Below are positions 34,753-46,217 of a stretch of 64,000 nt of DNA, piece by piece. Location: positions 22,298,501-22,362,500 of the forward strand of contig OY821787.1 of NCBI GenBank assembly GCA_963682175.1, written 5' to 3'. Under the pieces are notes generated by a model. It ran no database searches and was not told the origin of the DNA. It saw only the letters and a list, made by a program, of their open reading frames with translations. The position numbers were made by a program, and so were the translations under genes. Origin of the DNA: Triglochin maritima (Eukaryota; Streptophyta; Magnoliopsida; Alismatales; Juncaginaceae). How positions within the stretch are numbered: the first letter of the stretch is position 1; each line of letters starts with the position of its first letter.

Positions 34753-36207
34753 TCAAGGAACATCAAATGAGAACATCAAGTTTTGAGGACCAGAGACTTG
34801 CCGAGATGGGCAAACTTCACTGGTACTCTGAGGTGTCATGAGGGGTGGAAGGTCAAAGCTGAAAGGCTCGAACCCCTCATGATATTGGTTGGGTGTGGGC
34901 AACAAAGAATGAAGTTGTGTTGCCTCACTAGGGTTTAATTGATCATCGAAGAAAACCCTCCAACCAATAGGCGGGTGCATCGGAATGAGTTCGTCGGGCT
35001 CATTCGATGGATGCAGCTGACGTGCATCACTAAGAATGGGGCCTCTCCCCAAGTCATCCAACAGGGACCCCCCACCATCATTTAGATCATCAAGCATAAG
35101 CTCGGTCATAGGTGGGTCCTTGTTGGAGTCAATATGAAGCTCAAATGGCTCAATGGCCATGAGACATGAGGTAGAGACACCTTCTGGTATAGGCATATGA
35201 TGAGGTGTCTCACTCTCACTAGTACTCTCAACTGAATTATGCAACGAACACTCCCTTTGGACATTCATGTTCGAGGCCAGCTCACTATGTTGCATTGCGA
35301 AGACAGGCAATGCGTGTTCGTTGGGCCCACGAACATTCTCAACGGGTTGCATTGGGGTTAGGGGTGTTCGGTGATTTTGTGGTGCTTTCTCCAATTGGCG
35401 GATGAGATTTAGATTTAAAGGTTCATCCATGGGTTCTTGTTGCCTACCAGAGTTGAACACATGAAACTCGGCACTCATGTTACCGAATGAGAGCTTCGTG
35501 AGACCATTTCTACAATTAATCAAGGCATTGGAGGTGACCAAAAATGGTCTACCCAAAATCAAAGGTATTTGAAAGTGGGTGTTCGCAACAGGATTGGTAT
35601 CGAGGACAACAAAATCGACTGGAAATATAAAATCTCCAACTTTGATAAGCACGTCCTCGATAATCCCCATGGGAATACGAATGGATCTATCCGCCAATTG
35701 GAGGGTGATCTTAGTTGGTTTCAATTCTCCCAAGTTCAACTGTTGATAAACAGAGAATGGGAGGAGGTTGACCGCTGATCCTAAATCAAGCAAAACATTG
35801 CTCATTCTATTGTCCCCTATCATACACTGAATAGTAGGACACCCAGGGTCCTTGTATTTTGTGTAGGCGGGATTGGACAAAAGTGAGCTTACATTTGCAG
35901 CCAAGAATGCTTTCTTAGGAACATTGGTCTTCCTCTTGGTTGTGCAGAGATCCTTCAACACTTTGGCATATTGAGGTATTTGTTGGATGACATCCAACAA
36001 GGGGATGTTAACCTTAACTTGCTTAAACATCTCTAATATCTTGTCCATGTTGTCACTCTGCTTTTTGGTTAACCTACTTGGATAGGGAGCTTTTGGTAGG
36101 TAGGTTTTCTGCGGTGCCGGAGAAGAAAGCTTTGGTGTATTACCCTCAGCCTCTTCTTCACCACCATTCCCACTGAAGGGCTGCATAGATGGTGGTTGTT
36201 GTGACAA
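34753..36207 (-). CDS. Ath-D2 protease ORF with truncated linker
   Basis: A 484-codon open frame. Residues 1-53 are the gag-protease junction (EEEAEGNTPKLSSPAPQK, YLPKAPYPSRLTKKQ). The retropepsin-like region follows, with KAFLAANVSSLLSNP, catalytic LLDLGSAVNLLP (Asp about residue 141), LADRSIRIPMGIIEDVLIK, FVVLDT and ILGRPFLVTSNALINCR. The last 230 residues are an acidic linker (KDPPMTELMLDDLNDGG) ending MFSFDVP and a stop. In full-length relatives this linker continues into RT; here RT is absent. The start at 36207 is only the first Met, since upstream gag was once in the same frame. It likely cut the gag-pro polyprotein. It is intact as an ORF; expression is unknown. Confidence 0.85.
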   Translation of the reverse strand: MSQQPPSMQPFSGNGGEEEAEGNTPKLSSPAPQKTYLPKAPYPSRLTKKQSDNMDKILEMFKQVKVNIPLLDVIQQIPQYAKVLKDLCTTKRKTNVPKKAFLAANVSSLLSNPAYTKYKDPGCPTIQCMIGDNRMSNVLLDLGSAVNLLPFSVYQQLNLGELKPTKITLQLADRSIRIPMGIIEDVLIKVGDFIFPVDFVVLDTNPVANTHFQIPLILGRPFLVTSNALINCRNGLTKLSFGNMSAEFHVFNSGRQQEPMDEPLNLNLIRQLEKAPQNHRTPLTPMQPVENVRGPNEHALPVFAMQHSELASNMNVQRECSLHNSVESTSESETPHHMPIPEGVSTSCLMAIEPFELHIDSNKDPPMTELMLDDLNDGGGSLLDDLGRGPILSDARQLHPSNEPDELIPMHPPIGWRVFFDDQLNPSEATQLHSLLPTPNQYHEGFEPFSFDLPPLMTPQSTSEVCPSRQVSGPQNLMFSFDVP

Positions 36208-37848
36208 GGAAATGTGATTGTCAACCTGTTTTCCATTTTCTTAAGGTCACAATGGAATTGACATGGTGAACAAGTTCCTCCACATGGTTCACTTGCCTCC
36301 CCCGAGGTACCACATTCTCATTTTGCATGTGTTGTTGTTGGTACATACGGGGGTTAGCCTCAGGCTGGCTAGGAAAAAACTCTCTCTCTCTCTTTCATGT
36401 ACAGACTGAGCCAATTGGCCCATCTGAAGCTCTAGAGATTTGATGGTCTGCTGATTTGAAGTGAGAACTTCACTCGTGGTTGACATAAAAATTTTCATTG
36501 AGTTTTCAGGTCCACGAGTCAAGGTCTCAAGCGAATTGAATCGAATTTCCATATTGTTGGAATTTTGGAAACCTGATTGATTGGTTGTTTGCGCTTGGGG
36601 TTGCTGATAAGATTGTGCATGCATGGGAGGTTGGTGTGATTGGTAAGGTGGTCTAGAGTAGTTTGAAGGACCACCCTGGGCATTAGTTTGGTTCCATGAA
36701 AAATTGGGATGGTTCCTCCATCCAGGATTATAAGATGATGAGTATGGGTCATTCCTAGCTCTGTCATAGATGGCGTTGACACACTCCATCTCAAGAGGAA
36801 TAGACACACACTCGCTTTCTACATGACCCATCCTACCACATGAATGACAGGGAACTGGACTAGATGTGGACATGTAAGGTGCACCCTGTTGGTTTTGGAG
36901 CTCAATCGAATCCATACGGCGCATTAAGGCCGCCATGCGTGCCTCGGTGGCCGTAGTGGTATCGACAAGAAATGCGGCACCCGATCTAGTCGAGTTTGCA
37001 TTCGCGATCCTTGCTCCTATGCTTGATGATGCAGGTGGCTCCCTCACACTCTCCCATTGCATGGTTTTCTCAGCGAGGTCTTCTAGGAAAGCCCATGCCT
37101 CCCTTTCACCCTTTCCCAAGAACTCTCCTTCACACATGGACTCAAGGAGCGTTCTTGACGGGACGTGAAGACCTTCGTAAACAATCTGACAAAGGCGCCA
37201 CAACTCGATACCATGGTGAGGGCATGAGGTTAGTAGCTCCTTGAACCTCTCTAAGTATGTATGGAATGGTTCGGTCTCACGTTTATAGAACGAATTGATT
37301 TCGTTCCTCAATTTTTAAGTCCGATGATTTGGAAAGTACTTCTTGAGGAATGCAGATTGAAACTCGTCCCAAGTCTTAAAGGCATTTGCCTGGTTGCTGT
37401 ACAACCACTTCTTGGCGTCATCCTTTAGTGCAAAAGGAACGAGCCTAAGATGGATGGAGTCTGTGATAAGTTGTTGCAGCTTGAACATAGCACAAACCTC
37501 CTCAAATTCCCTGAGAAAGATATAGGGGTCACCCTTCCCAGTGAAGCGAGGGAGCATGGAAATAAACTGAGGCTTAACATCAAAATGGCTCCCATTAGCC
37601 TCTGGTAATACGATGCATGAGGGTAGAGCTGTACGGCTCGGGTAGCATCGATCACGTAGAGGAATGGGAACGACAACAGGACGCTCAGGTGGGTCCAGCA
37701 ACTGCTCCTCCTCGCGGAAATTAGCAGCCATTGAACACAAACTATGTGCGACACGAGAGGAGGAAGGTGTCGAGAAATCGATGACCGAAGTCGGATTGAC
37801 AACGCTCCTCGTCAAACGACCACTCTCGTCTCGTGTCCATGAAAGCAT
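36208..37848 (-). pseudogene. Ath-D2 gag, one stop and compensating frameshifts
   Basis: It starts at MLSWTRDESGRLTRSVVNP (37848) as in D1. The capsid region includes DPYIFLREFEEVCAMFKLQ, FALKDDAKKWLYSNQ and FLKKYFPNHRT, then an in-frame stop at 37312-37314, then LRNEINSFY, CPHHGIELWRLCQIVYEGL, the knuckle CHSCGRMGHVESEC and NDPYSSSYNPGWRNHPNFS. A CT-repeat two bases longer than in D1 (near 36383-36402) shifts the frame, and a one-base insertion near 36235 restores it before the protease. This shows that gag and protease were ancestrally one reading frame. Confidence 0.88.
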
Positions 37849-38892
37849 GCACAAAGTTGCACACACACCAATTTTTTTTTAACAAAGAATGTACGTAGAG
37901 GAGAAGACGGGGGGCCACAGGAGAGAAAGAACGACTCAGGAGAGAAAGGAAGAAGTCCTTATGCTACGGCGGATGGGTACAGGTAGGAGCACACAAGCAA
38001 ACAAGGCTCAAGTAATCCTAAGGTCGCTATAGGTCCTTACAGCTAGACGACGCCTAACTGCGAGGTCACACGGTCTCAACACGCCTCACCTCCCTACAAA
38101 GAGGACCACAAAGCCCAGCAAGTGAGTCAAGATCCAGAGATCTCGTCTCTCCTACTATCGACAAAGTGGGCAACGCCGATCAGGTTATGACGGTCGGGAC
38201 CAGATCACTCTCCTAATGCGTCCGAATTCCTTAAGGCCAATGTCTAAATGATTTTAAAAATTGGGCTCTTGATTAGTGTGGTTTTTGGGGCGAAGGAAAG
38301 GGTGATGAAATCCCCCACCTTATCTTTTACGGGACAGCCCCTCCTTAGTAGTGTTTTGGAGTCTTAATCTAACAATCAACTCTCCAAACGAAACGCTAAA
38401 CTCACACTTGTTGCAATGCACTTCCTACTAACTAATGCATGTTCATGCGAAATGCATCAATGAGAGTAGAAGGTGCGTACCTCACGCCAGATCTCAGCAA
38501 CAGAAAATAAGGCTAAGATAAAAGACAATCTAAATGCCTAAGTCACATACATGATGCATGAGCTAAACAAAAAGAATGCCTAATCTTTTGCTTTGAGTTT
38601 TAAGGTCCAAGTTACTTAAGGGAAGTTGATTATTAATCTGGGAACAATCTAAGAGTCAGAACATGCAAAATTGAGTCCCAGATTACTAGATAAATTATGG
38701 CAACACGACAAAGAAATAAGAAGGCAAAAGAACCTCACCAGACCGCTGATTAGCGGTCCAAACTGCCCAGCTTTCCTCCAAATTTTTCCAGATGCCTCTC
38801 CTTTCGACTCCAAGTCTCCTGATCAAAGCAAAACAACAAAACAAAAATTGAATCCACTCGAATTGTCCAAACAAGAGTCTTGACTGGCACCT
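37849..38892 (-). other. Ath-D2 5' leader
   Basis: Non-coding. It shares long blocks with the D1 leader (CTAGACGACGCCTAACTGYGAGG, CAATGTCTAMWTGATTTTAAAA). One palindrome, GACCGCTGATTAGCGGTC, lies at 38741-38758, about 135 bp from the primer site; the second one present in D1 is degraded here. Confidence 0.75.
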
Positions 38893-38909
38893 CCCCGGCA
38901 ACGGCGCCA
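38893..38909 (-). other. Ath-D2 tRNA-Asp-type primer-binding site
   Basis: The plus strand reads CCCCGGCAACGGCGCCA. Its complement, TGGCGCCGTTGCCGGGG, lies six bases from the 5' LTR and would pair with the 3' end of tRNA-Asp, the primer known for Athila elements. Confidence 0.92.
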
Positions 38910-38915
38910 AAAACT

Positions 38916-40325
38916 TGTTGAACGTTTTAATTGAACCGCAAGTGCACAGCCGCGTCGAAGCGGTGGCAAATACGGGTCATCCTCAGGGAGGTGAGAAGCC
39001 TCTCGTTTGCACAAAATCAAGTGGCGAAAATAGGGGGAGAGAGATGTTTATGCTACTCTACTCTATACTACGCTAAGAAGTAGGAAATGCGAAAGGAAGA
39101 ACGAAACAATGAAATAATAACTAAGCTAAGAACAAAGGAAGAATGTTGGAATACAGAAATGGGAAAACCCCTAAGGGGTGGAGTAAGTGCACACATGCAA
39201 AGAGGTGGGTATAGAATACATTCTTTTAGCACATGAAGGTGGTGTTTATCAAGCAAAGGAAGTGTCTAAATGTTATGGCAAAACCTATCAATCTATTCAC
39301 CAACTTAGTTGATTAACATTTACATATGCAAGTTGTTTATTTCAGAACCTAAACAAGCATGAGAGGTGTCTAATCATTTTGGCAAAACTCATCAAGTTAT
39401 AAATTCTATCCTAAACAAGCAAGCATACATTCATGTTTTATCAACACATCAAAAATAAAGCATTCATCCCATTCTCTAATGCATGTATGTACATCTACTC
39501 CACCCCCAAAGGGGATGGAACTACTCACTAAACATTACACTAATTATTAAACTAAGCAAAGAAAGCATATTAAAACTAAGCTAGAAATAAAATACGATTA
39601 AACTAAAACATGCACAAACAATAAAAGAAGCATAAACAAAAAATGAAAGAAACACAAAACGTTATTGATAAAATGACTCACATTTCAAGTAGCATCCTCC
39701 TACTTTAGTGTGTGCTTCAAGGCCTCACTTCTAGTAGGAAGAATAGCCACTTAAAATATGGAGTGATTACAATGGAAGGTGAAGAGTTTTATTTATAGCC
39801 ATGGAAAAACGCAAACCGGGACAATCCCCCGATGTGGGACTAAACAGATACCAAAAATATCCTAAACATCCTCTAATACATGTGTTGGAGCAATTTTAGC
39901 GGATTTGGGCCAAAATGGACCTCCAATTAGCAGTCTTGGACAGCCAATTGGTGGTCTATATGGTTCAGATCCTGCTTACTTTTGTTCTGGGCTTTTCTTG
40001 GTATATTTTCTGGTCTTGGATGCATTTAATTGGTTTCTTGGAGCTCCGACCCGAATCGAATTGCTAAAATACTCCCCATGATGGTGTGGAGTATTCTGTT
40101 TTTCTCTTATGTCCTTTTGTCTTACGTTCAGGTCCTTCTCCCTTGCATCTCAGTCCCCAGATCTCACGATTCAGTCCTTTTTCCCAGCTTTTGGGTCCTT
40201 TTATGCTTCATCTCTTCAAACCTATTTTTTCCTGAAAACTAAACATAAAACTCGTAACATAGCATTGTTTAGGTGAAAGATAATAGATATAAGATACAAA
40301 TATAAGCATGAAATGATGTCAATCA
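38916..40325 (-). repeat. Ath-D2 right (5') LTR
   Basis: 1410 bp from TGTTGAACG to GATGTCAATCA. The U5 stem is CCGC-GTCGAA-GCGG, a minus TATA box is at 39786-39800 and decayed U3 palindromes are at 39919-39959. It would drive transcription of Ath-D2. Confidence 0.92.
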
Positions 40326-41186
40326 ACCATCTACATAAAGTACACACATCTACTCCACCCCCCAAAGGGGATGGAACTACTCACACATATTTAAACTCAC
40401 TACTCTAACAAAATGAAGCATTATACTGAAATGAAACTACACTAATCAAGCAAGAAATATTAAAGAAGCATAAAACAAAACAAACAAGCAAGTATGCATA
40501 TGAAAGGAAATTAAACTAAGAGAGAAACAACACAATTAAAGGAAAAACATCTATTATTAACTCACTCAATACAAGCAGCCCTTCCTCCACAAGAGTTTTA
40601 CTTCAAGGCTTCACTCTTAGTAGGGAATATGGCCACAAAGAAAGAGATGGATCACATGAGAGGAGGGAGAGTTCTATTTATAGCCATAGAAAAAGGTAAT
40701 CCGGGACAATCCCCCGATGTGGGACTAAACAAATACCAAAAATAGCATAAACATCATCTAATACACGCGCTCCAGAATTTTCAGCGGATCCTGGAAGATC
40801 TGGACCACCAATTGGCGGTTCCAGACTGCTAATTGGCGGTCTACAAGATCCGGATTGCGTTGCAACTTGTTGTGGGCTTTTCTTGATATATTTGTTGGTC
40901 TTGGATGCATCTACTGTGTTTGTTGGAGCTCTGACCCGAATCGAATTGCCAAAATACTCCCCATGATGGTGTGGAGTTTTCTGTTTTGCTCTTAGGTCCT
41001 TCGGTCTTACGTTCAGGTCCTTCTCCCTTGCATCTTAGTCCCCAGGTCTCACAATTAAGTCCTTTTTCCTGCTTTTGTGTCCTTTCATGGCTCTTCTCTT
41101 CAAACATAAAACTCGTCACGGAGCATTGCTTAGGTGTAAGATAATGGATATAAGATACAAATATAAGCATGAAATGATGTCAATCA

Positions 41187-42739
41187 AATACCCCCACACC
41201 TAAGATTTTGCTAGTCCCGAGCAAAACAAAGAAAGAGATCAGCAAACGAGAACACAAGAAATCCTAACTCACTTTCGTAGGAATCACGGTTGCACTTAGC
41301 ACGTGCAACAAGCCGTTAAACCTCCTTGTTGCCAAGGAGGAGGAGTGTTGTCTCCTGAGGATTTTCAGCGGATATACCCACAAAATCCGAACAAGATGCA
41401 TTAATCAATCTAGCTACACGACTCGTTGGACTTAGTTGGTCGATCATGGGATGCGGTAATACCACGGGTCAACTCTATATATTTAATCGGTCCACACACC
41501 TAGCCTAATGAATTATTCGTGAAATTTAGTTAAGGACTTAAGTGAAAGGCATGGGCAACCTTAACTTCTGAATGTGATACAATGTGTAAAGTCCATTTTG
41601 GTTCTTATTTGACTTTTTTTCTTTTTCTTTTTTTTTGTTTTTGTTTTTTTTCTTTGGAGCATTTTATTGGTTGGTGTTTGATTCTCCTTGGGTCAGGTTT
41701 CGTGCATCATTGCCTATGAGGACTTACACTATCACGTACACCTTTCCTCAAAATCTCCACATAGGGCGATCCCTACAACCCGTGTAACGGGGGTTCGGTC
41801 GGTGCATCCCAAGTCAGATGACTCGAAAGCACCAGGCACAAACTCCCCTCAGACCTACTTTCCCGATTCATAGGAGACGGGCGAGAAGAGAGAACACCAC
41901 TTATTTATTTATCTACATGGGAACCAAAACCCCTACACTTAAGTTTCACAAAAAGAGATTAAGGGCCCTTGACTACGGCAAACTTCCTTATACTAACAAA
42001 CACGAATTATCTGACTCACTAGGTTCAGGGTGAACTTCTTTAAATGTTTGAGTGCTCAAACCGTATGAATATACACCCCCCGAGGGAAAACCGGGGTGCA
42101 TCCTAACGACTCGATAAGACCTAAAGCCAGTAAACTAGATATCCTAATGCATCATGTTCAAGACAATTTTGGGACCTTTCTTTTTACTTTGTCTCTCAAC
42201 GGTTTTGCACATCCTAAACACACGTAATACCCACAAAACATTTTCTTTCGCAAACACGTGAAGATTTTGAAAGACATGTGGAAAATTTAAAGCACTAGGT
42301 AAGCAAAAGAAGACAAGTCACCCAAGGATCATGGCAAACAGATATATCGATATTAAATGCAGCACACTAACATGACCCTAACAATGGACACAAAAGAAAA
42401 CAAAAATCAAAGGAAAAGACTCGACTATGTACACACGTAAAACACCCCCCAAACCTACTTCATGCATTGTCCTCAATGAATGTGAGCAAAAGACTACGTG
42501 GATATATGCATGAAAAAGAATAGATCTCACCAACGTGAAGTCCACAGGGAAGTTTATGGCTATGTTGATGGACATAACCCAAATTCCCTCAAAACCTGTG
42601 AGATGCTAAGGAAGGGATACAAATATACGAAAGAATGGGGCTCAAATACTCAAGGGTTGGGGCCCACAACAAACGATGCTCACTGAAGGAGTCTTCTCAC
42701 ATTTTTATTTTTTTTATACAAACATGAAAGCTCAACCAC
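41187..42739 (-). other. Ath-B 3' non-coding region with polypurine tract
   Basis: Starts AATACCCCCACACCTA (complement of the polypurine tract, 41187-41202). It matches D1 and D2 along most of its length, with T-rich runs at about 41610-41665. No gene is seen. The unknown ORF found in Ath-I is absent. Confidence 0.75.
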
Positions 42740-43168
42740 TCATGCAGGAGCATGAATGGTTGAGTGCGAGAGAGGTTCATGAAGGAACATGACCTCCTCG
42801 GCTTCGGATGGTGCCCCCTCCAAGTAGGGTTTGAGGCGTTGTCCATTAACTTTGAACACGTCCCCATTCCCTGGGTTCAAGATGTCAACCACGCCATGAG
42901 GATAAACGGTTTGGACAATAAAAGGACCAGACCAGCGACTGCGGAGCTTACCCGCAAACAGATGAAGCCGGGAATTATAGAGCAACACCTTCTGCCCGGC
43001 CGTAAACACCTTTCGCATAATCATGCGATCGTGAAACATCTTGGCTCGGGACTTACGAATTTTGGCATTCTCGTGCGCATCATTGCGTAGCTATTCCAAT
43101 TCCACAATGTCGAGCTTACGTTGTACTCCTACTTGATCAAAATCCATATTCAGGTTCTTGATCGCCCA
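42740..43168 (-). pseudogene. Ath-B integrase C-terminal part
   Basis: Minus strand from 43168: WAIKNLNMDFDQ, RKLDIVELE, then an open 99-codon piece from [20 protein letters not shown] through [36 protein letters not shown] and FLHEPL. This is the C-terminal DNA-binding region of a Ty3/Gypsy integrase (GPF/Y-like module with GPFIV). It is separated from the catalytic core by solo LTR K2 with TSD AAAAG; the text rejoins as HRAF-WAIKNLN. A stop near the start of the piece adds to decay. Confidence 0.88.
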
Positions 43169-43173
43169 AAAAG

Positions 43174-44692
43174 TGTTGGCTTTTTAGCCTTAATCCTTGT
43201 TTTGATGATTTAATCAACCTAATCTTAATCATAAGTAATGTAGAGTAGCACACATATTGTATTGCATATATATTGCATGTGCTAACCTCTACAGGTGATC
43301 AAGACTCATGGAAGGAAGGAAATCAAGTAAAGATTTGTAATAAAGCTATATCAAGACTTGTAATCTTGATTTTATTTTGAGTCTTAGGAACATGTGTAAA
43401 TTGAGCATATAAGAGCTAAAAACTTATCACATACACACTAGGTTCCTTAGATAAGTCACACACAAAATCTCATATCATTTGGACTCCATTAGATCACCCA
43501 AACCATAGTCGGAAATCACTTAAAACCTAAATCCAGAATTCCTGTGTGAAACCAGTCGACCGAACCAGTTCTCAGTTCGACCCGTTTATAATAGACTCTC
43601 CACAGTGATTTTACCGAACTCTACCGGTCGACCGGTTCTACCTTTTCGGTCGACCGATCCTGGATTTTAATATGGCCGTTTTCCTTGTCGTATTCCTATA
43701 ACGGTCGTATTCGTATAAAACAAACTTAACCCCAAATTACATTCGGTAACCGGTCGAACGACGACCTTGATTCGGTCGACCGGTTGAACAGAAACAAAAT
43801 TCCCTGCTATCGGTCGACACATCTTCGTTCGACCATTTCACCTTTGTCTCAACCGAATCCCCTAAACGGTCGACCGCCCCATACTTTGGTTCGACCGTTT
43901 AACTTAAGTAGAGTTAAGTTCTAGCGTATTTGTCCGACCGAGTATTCTTTTGTTCGACCGTTCTCCTTGAAATCAAGTGAACGGTCGACCGGTTTAGTAG
44001 TTTCGGTCGACCGGTTCTGGACAGATTTGCAGCCCGATTTTCTGCCTTGTGTATCTTGCACAAAACCCAATCAAATCTTGTCCAAACAGCTAGAAATCTT
44101 TAGGAGCTTATAAATAGAGGATCAAGACTTGTTGTTAACACATCTCTCACACTTCCAATTGTCCAATTCATTAGAGAGAAGCTCTCAATCCTCAAAGCTC
44201 CCAATCTCACTCCATAAGCCTAAATCCACACTTAGTGATCATATCCAAATCCTACTCAAGTGTGCTCAATTAGAGAGTGTTGTCCCACTCATTGTTGTCA
44301 AAGAAGCAAGGGTCTTGGTGAAAGCCCAAGACAAAGAGTATAGACTTCGGTGAGAGCCCCAAGTGATCCTCTCAGATTGTGAGAGGAGGAGCCAAGCTCG
44401 GCGAGGGTTGTTCGCGAGCTTGAAGACTTGTAAAGGCGTTCTCTCCCGGAACGGGGAGTGGATAGTGAAGACGTAGGCGGAGCTCACGGAGTCGAGCGGA
44501 GCTTACAAGAGAGGACTAGGACCCGGGTGGGGTGCCGAGCCTCTATAAAATCCCCCGTGTCAATTGTGGTTTGCATTCTATTATTCTTTCTTTACTTGTT
44601 TGTTTATTCCGCTGCGCATTTGATTGCTTAAACAAGTAGAGTATTAGGTGATTAGCCTTAATTGTGGACCCATAGACCCACACAATCCTACA
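43174..44692 (+). mobile_element. Copia-like solo LTR K2, TSD AAAAG
   Basis: 1519 bp from TGTTGGCTTTTTAGCC to AATCCTACA, flanked by AAAAG at 43169-43173 and 44693-44697, inside Ath-B integrase. It matches K1 (9776-11270) in reverse. It has a TATA box, CTTATAAATAGAGG (44107-44120), an array of GGTCGACCG palindromes upstream (about 43556-44025) and CCGCTGCGCATTTG near the 3' end. The ends, TSD size and CCGCTGCGC phrase fit a Ty1/Copia LTR, possibly SIRE-like. Confidence 0.82.
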
Positions 44693-44697
44693 AAAAG

Positions 44698-45540
44698 CAC
44701 GATGATCAAGCTCGATGGGTAGGTGGCAAGCCTTGCGGTACACTACCTGATATGGGGACATACCCAAATTGGTCTTGTACGCGGTGCGGAAGGCCCACAA
44801 TGCGTCATTCAACTTAGTAGATCAATCCTTCCTCGAGGAACTAACTGTCTTCTCAAGAGTTTGCTTTAATTGATGGTAAGAGATTTCGACCTACCCACTA
44901 GTTTGCGGATGGTATGGGGTCGCAAGCTTGTGGGTGATCGAATATTTCCTCATAAGCGCTTCAGAGGAGCAATTACAGAAGTGGGTACCCCTATCGCTGA
45001 TTATGGTACGAGGAGTACGAAATCACGCAAAAATGTCCCATAAGAATTTGGTGACCACCTTGTTGTCATTGGTCTTTGTGGGTATAGCCTCAACCCACTT
45101 AGACACAGAGTCAACGACCACCAAAATGTAAACATTCCCGAAAGAGTTTGGGAAGGGACCCATGAAGTCGATGCCCCACACATCGAAGTTGTCGACAACA
45201 AGAACATTTTGCAAAGGCATCATGTCACGTCGACCAATCCTGCCAAGGCGCTGACACCTATCACATTGCTTACAATAGTCGTAAGCATCCTTTAAAAGAG
45301 AGGGCCAGTAGAATCCAGATTGCCGCACCTTGGCAGCAGTTTTCTTTGCTCCAAAGTGTCCTCCACATGCCTTGGAGTGGCAGAAATTGAGCACACTTTG
45401 GAACTCGGTATCTGGGACGCAGCGCCTGAAAATTTGGTCAGAGAAGTATTTGAATAGGTAGGGGTCATCCTAGTGGAAGAATCTGACATAAGATCTAAAT
45501 TTTGTTTTGTCAGATTTTGACCAACCCATAGGAAGTTGCT
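44698..45540 (-). pseudogene. Ath-B integrase N-terminal and catalytic part
   Basis: Minus strand from about 45490: a spacer, then [20 protein letters not shown] and YCKQCDRCQ (HHCC zinc module), [31 protein letters not shown] (first catalytic Asp kept), [19 protein letters not shown] and FLWDIFA followed by a stop near 45023. Further on, in broken frames, come ISDRGTHFCN (second Asp), TPYHPQTSG-VE (the Glu follows an in-frame stop), [20 protein letters not shown] and RKACHLPIELDHRAF. It breaks at the K2 insertion. The catalytic residues are visible but the frame is broken. Confidence 0.88.
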
Positions 45541-46217
45541 CGGTCACGAGGTAGTTCACGATGTCAGCAAACCAAGGGTTATCTTCGATCGTGAACAACT
45601 GCTCGTCAGATATTTGTCCTCAATAATTTGGTCCTGTGGGTTGGTCGTCTCTAGATGAGACTGGTGGTCAGCTACAACATTTTCACACACTTTTTTGTCC
45701 CGAATCTCGAGATCGAATTCTTGTAACAACAAGATCCATCTCAAAAGTCGGGATTTTGCATCTTTTTTCGCCATGAGGTGCTTGATGACGGTGTGATCAG
45801 AATAGATAATCACGTGGGAGCCAATCAAGTACGACCGGAATTTCTCGAAAGCAAATATGATCACTAAGAATTCCTTCACGGTCACGAGGTAGGTCACGAT
45901 GTCGGCAAACCAAGGGTTGTCTTTGATCTTGAACAACATCTCGCAAGGAAATTTGTCATCAATAATTTGGTCTTGTGGGTTGGTCGTCTCTAGATGAGAC
46001 AGGTGGTCTGCTACAAAATTTTCACACCATTTTTTGTCCTGAATCTCGAGATGGAATTCTTGTAACAAGAAGATCCATCTCAACAGTCGGGATTTTGCAT
46101 CTTTCTTCGCCATGAGGTGCTTGATGGCTGTGTGATCAGAATAGATAATCACGTGGGAGCCAATCAAGTACGACCGGAATTTCTCCATAGCAAATATGAT
46201 CGCTAAGAATTCCTTCT
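45541..46217 (-). repeat. Tandem duplication of about 338 bp in RNase H
   Basis: Units 45541-45878 and 45879-46217 both run from CGGTCACGAGGTAG-type sequence through the TATGATC/GCAAATATGATC region. They are highly similar, with one small indel. The duplicated protein covers [11 protein letters not shown] to DIVTYLVT. The junction reads [13 protein letters not shown] in place of YLVTEQLPMG-type text. Confidence 0.88.

Larger units (their letters stand above)
31876..40325 (-). mobile_element. Ath-D2: non-autonomous gag-pro Athila, TSD ACCAT
   Basis: An 8450-bp element with two 1410-bp LTRs, flanked by ACCAT at 31871-31875 and 40326-40330, inserted into the left LTR of Ath-B. The internal order on the minus strand is primer site (38893-38909), leader, gag (frameshifted), open protease reading frame, 3' non-coding region and polypurine tract. 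There is no RT, RNase H or integrase. It has the same structure as Ath-D1. The LTRs differ at roughly eight positions in the first 150 bp, so this copy is older than D1. Confidence 0.92.
31337..41186 (-). repeat. Ath-B left (3') LTR, interrupted by Ath-D2
   Basis: LTR text 31337-31875 and 40331-41186 (about 1395 bp). It starts TGATTGATCGTTTTATTTAAA and ends GATGTCAATCA. It has the U5 stem ACCGC-GTTGAA-GCGGT (31369-31384), a CCCCTAAGGGG hairpin near 31583, the C/G hairpin at 40350-40380, a minus TATA box at 40671-40685 and U3 palindromes near 40802-40853. It differs from the right LTR at about seven sites in the first 140 bp. Confidence 0.9.
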
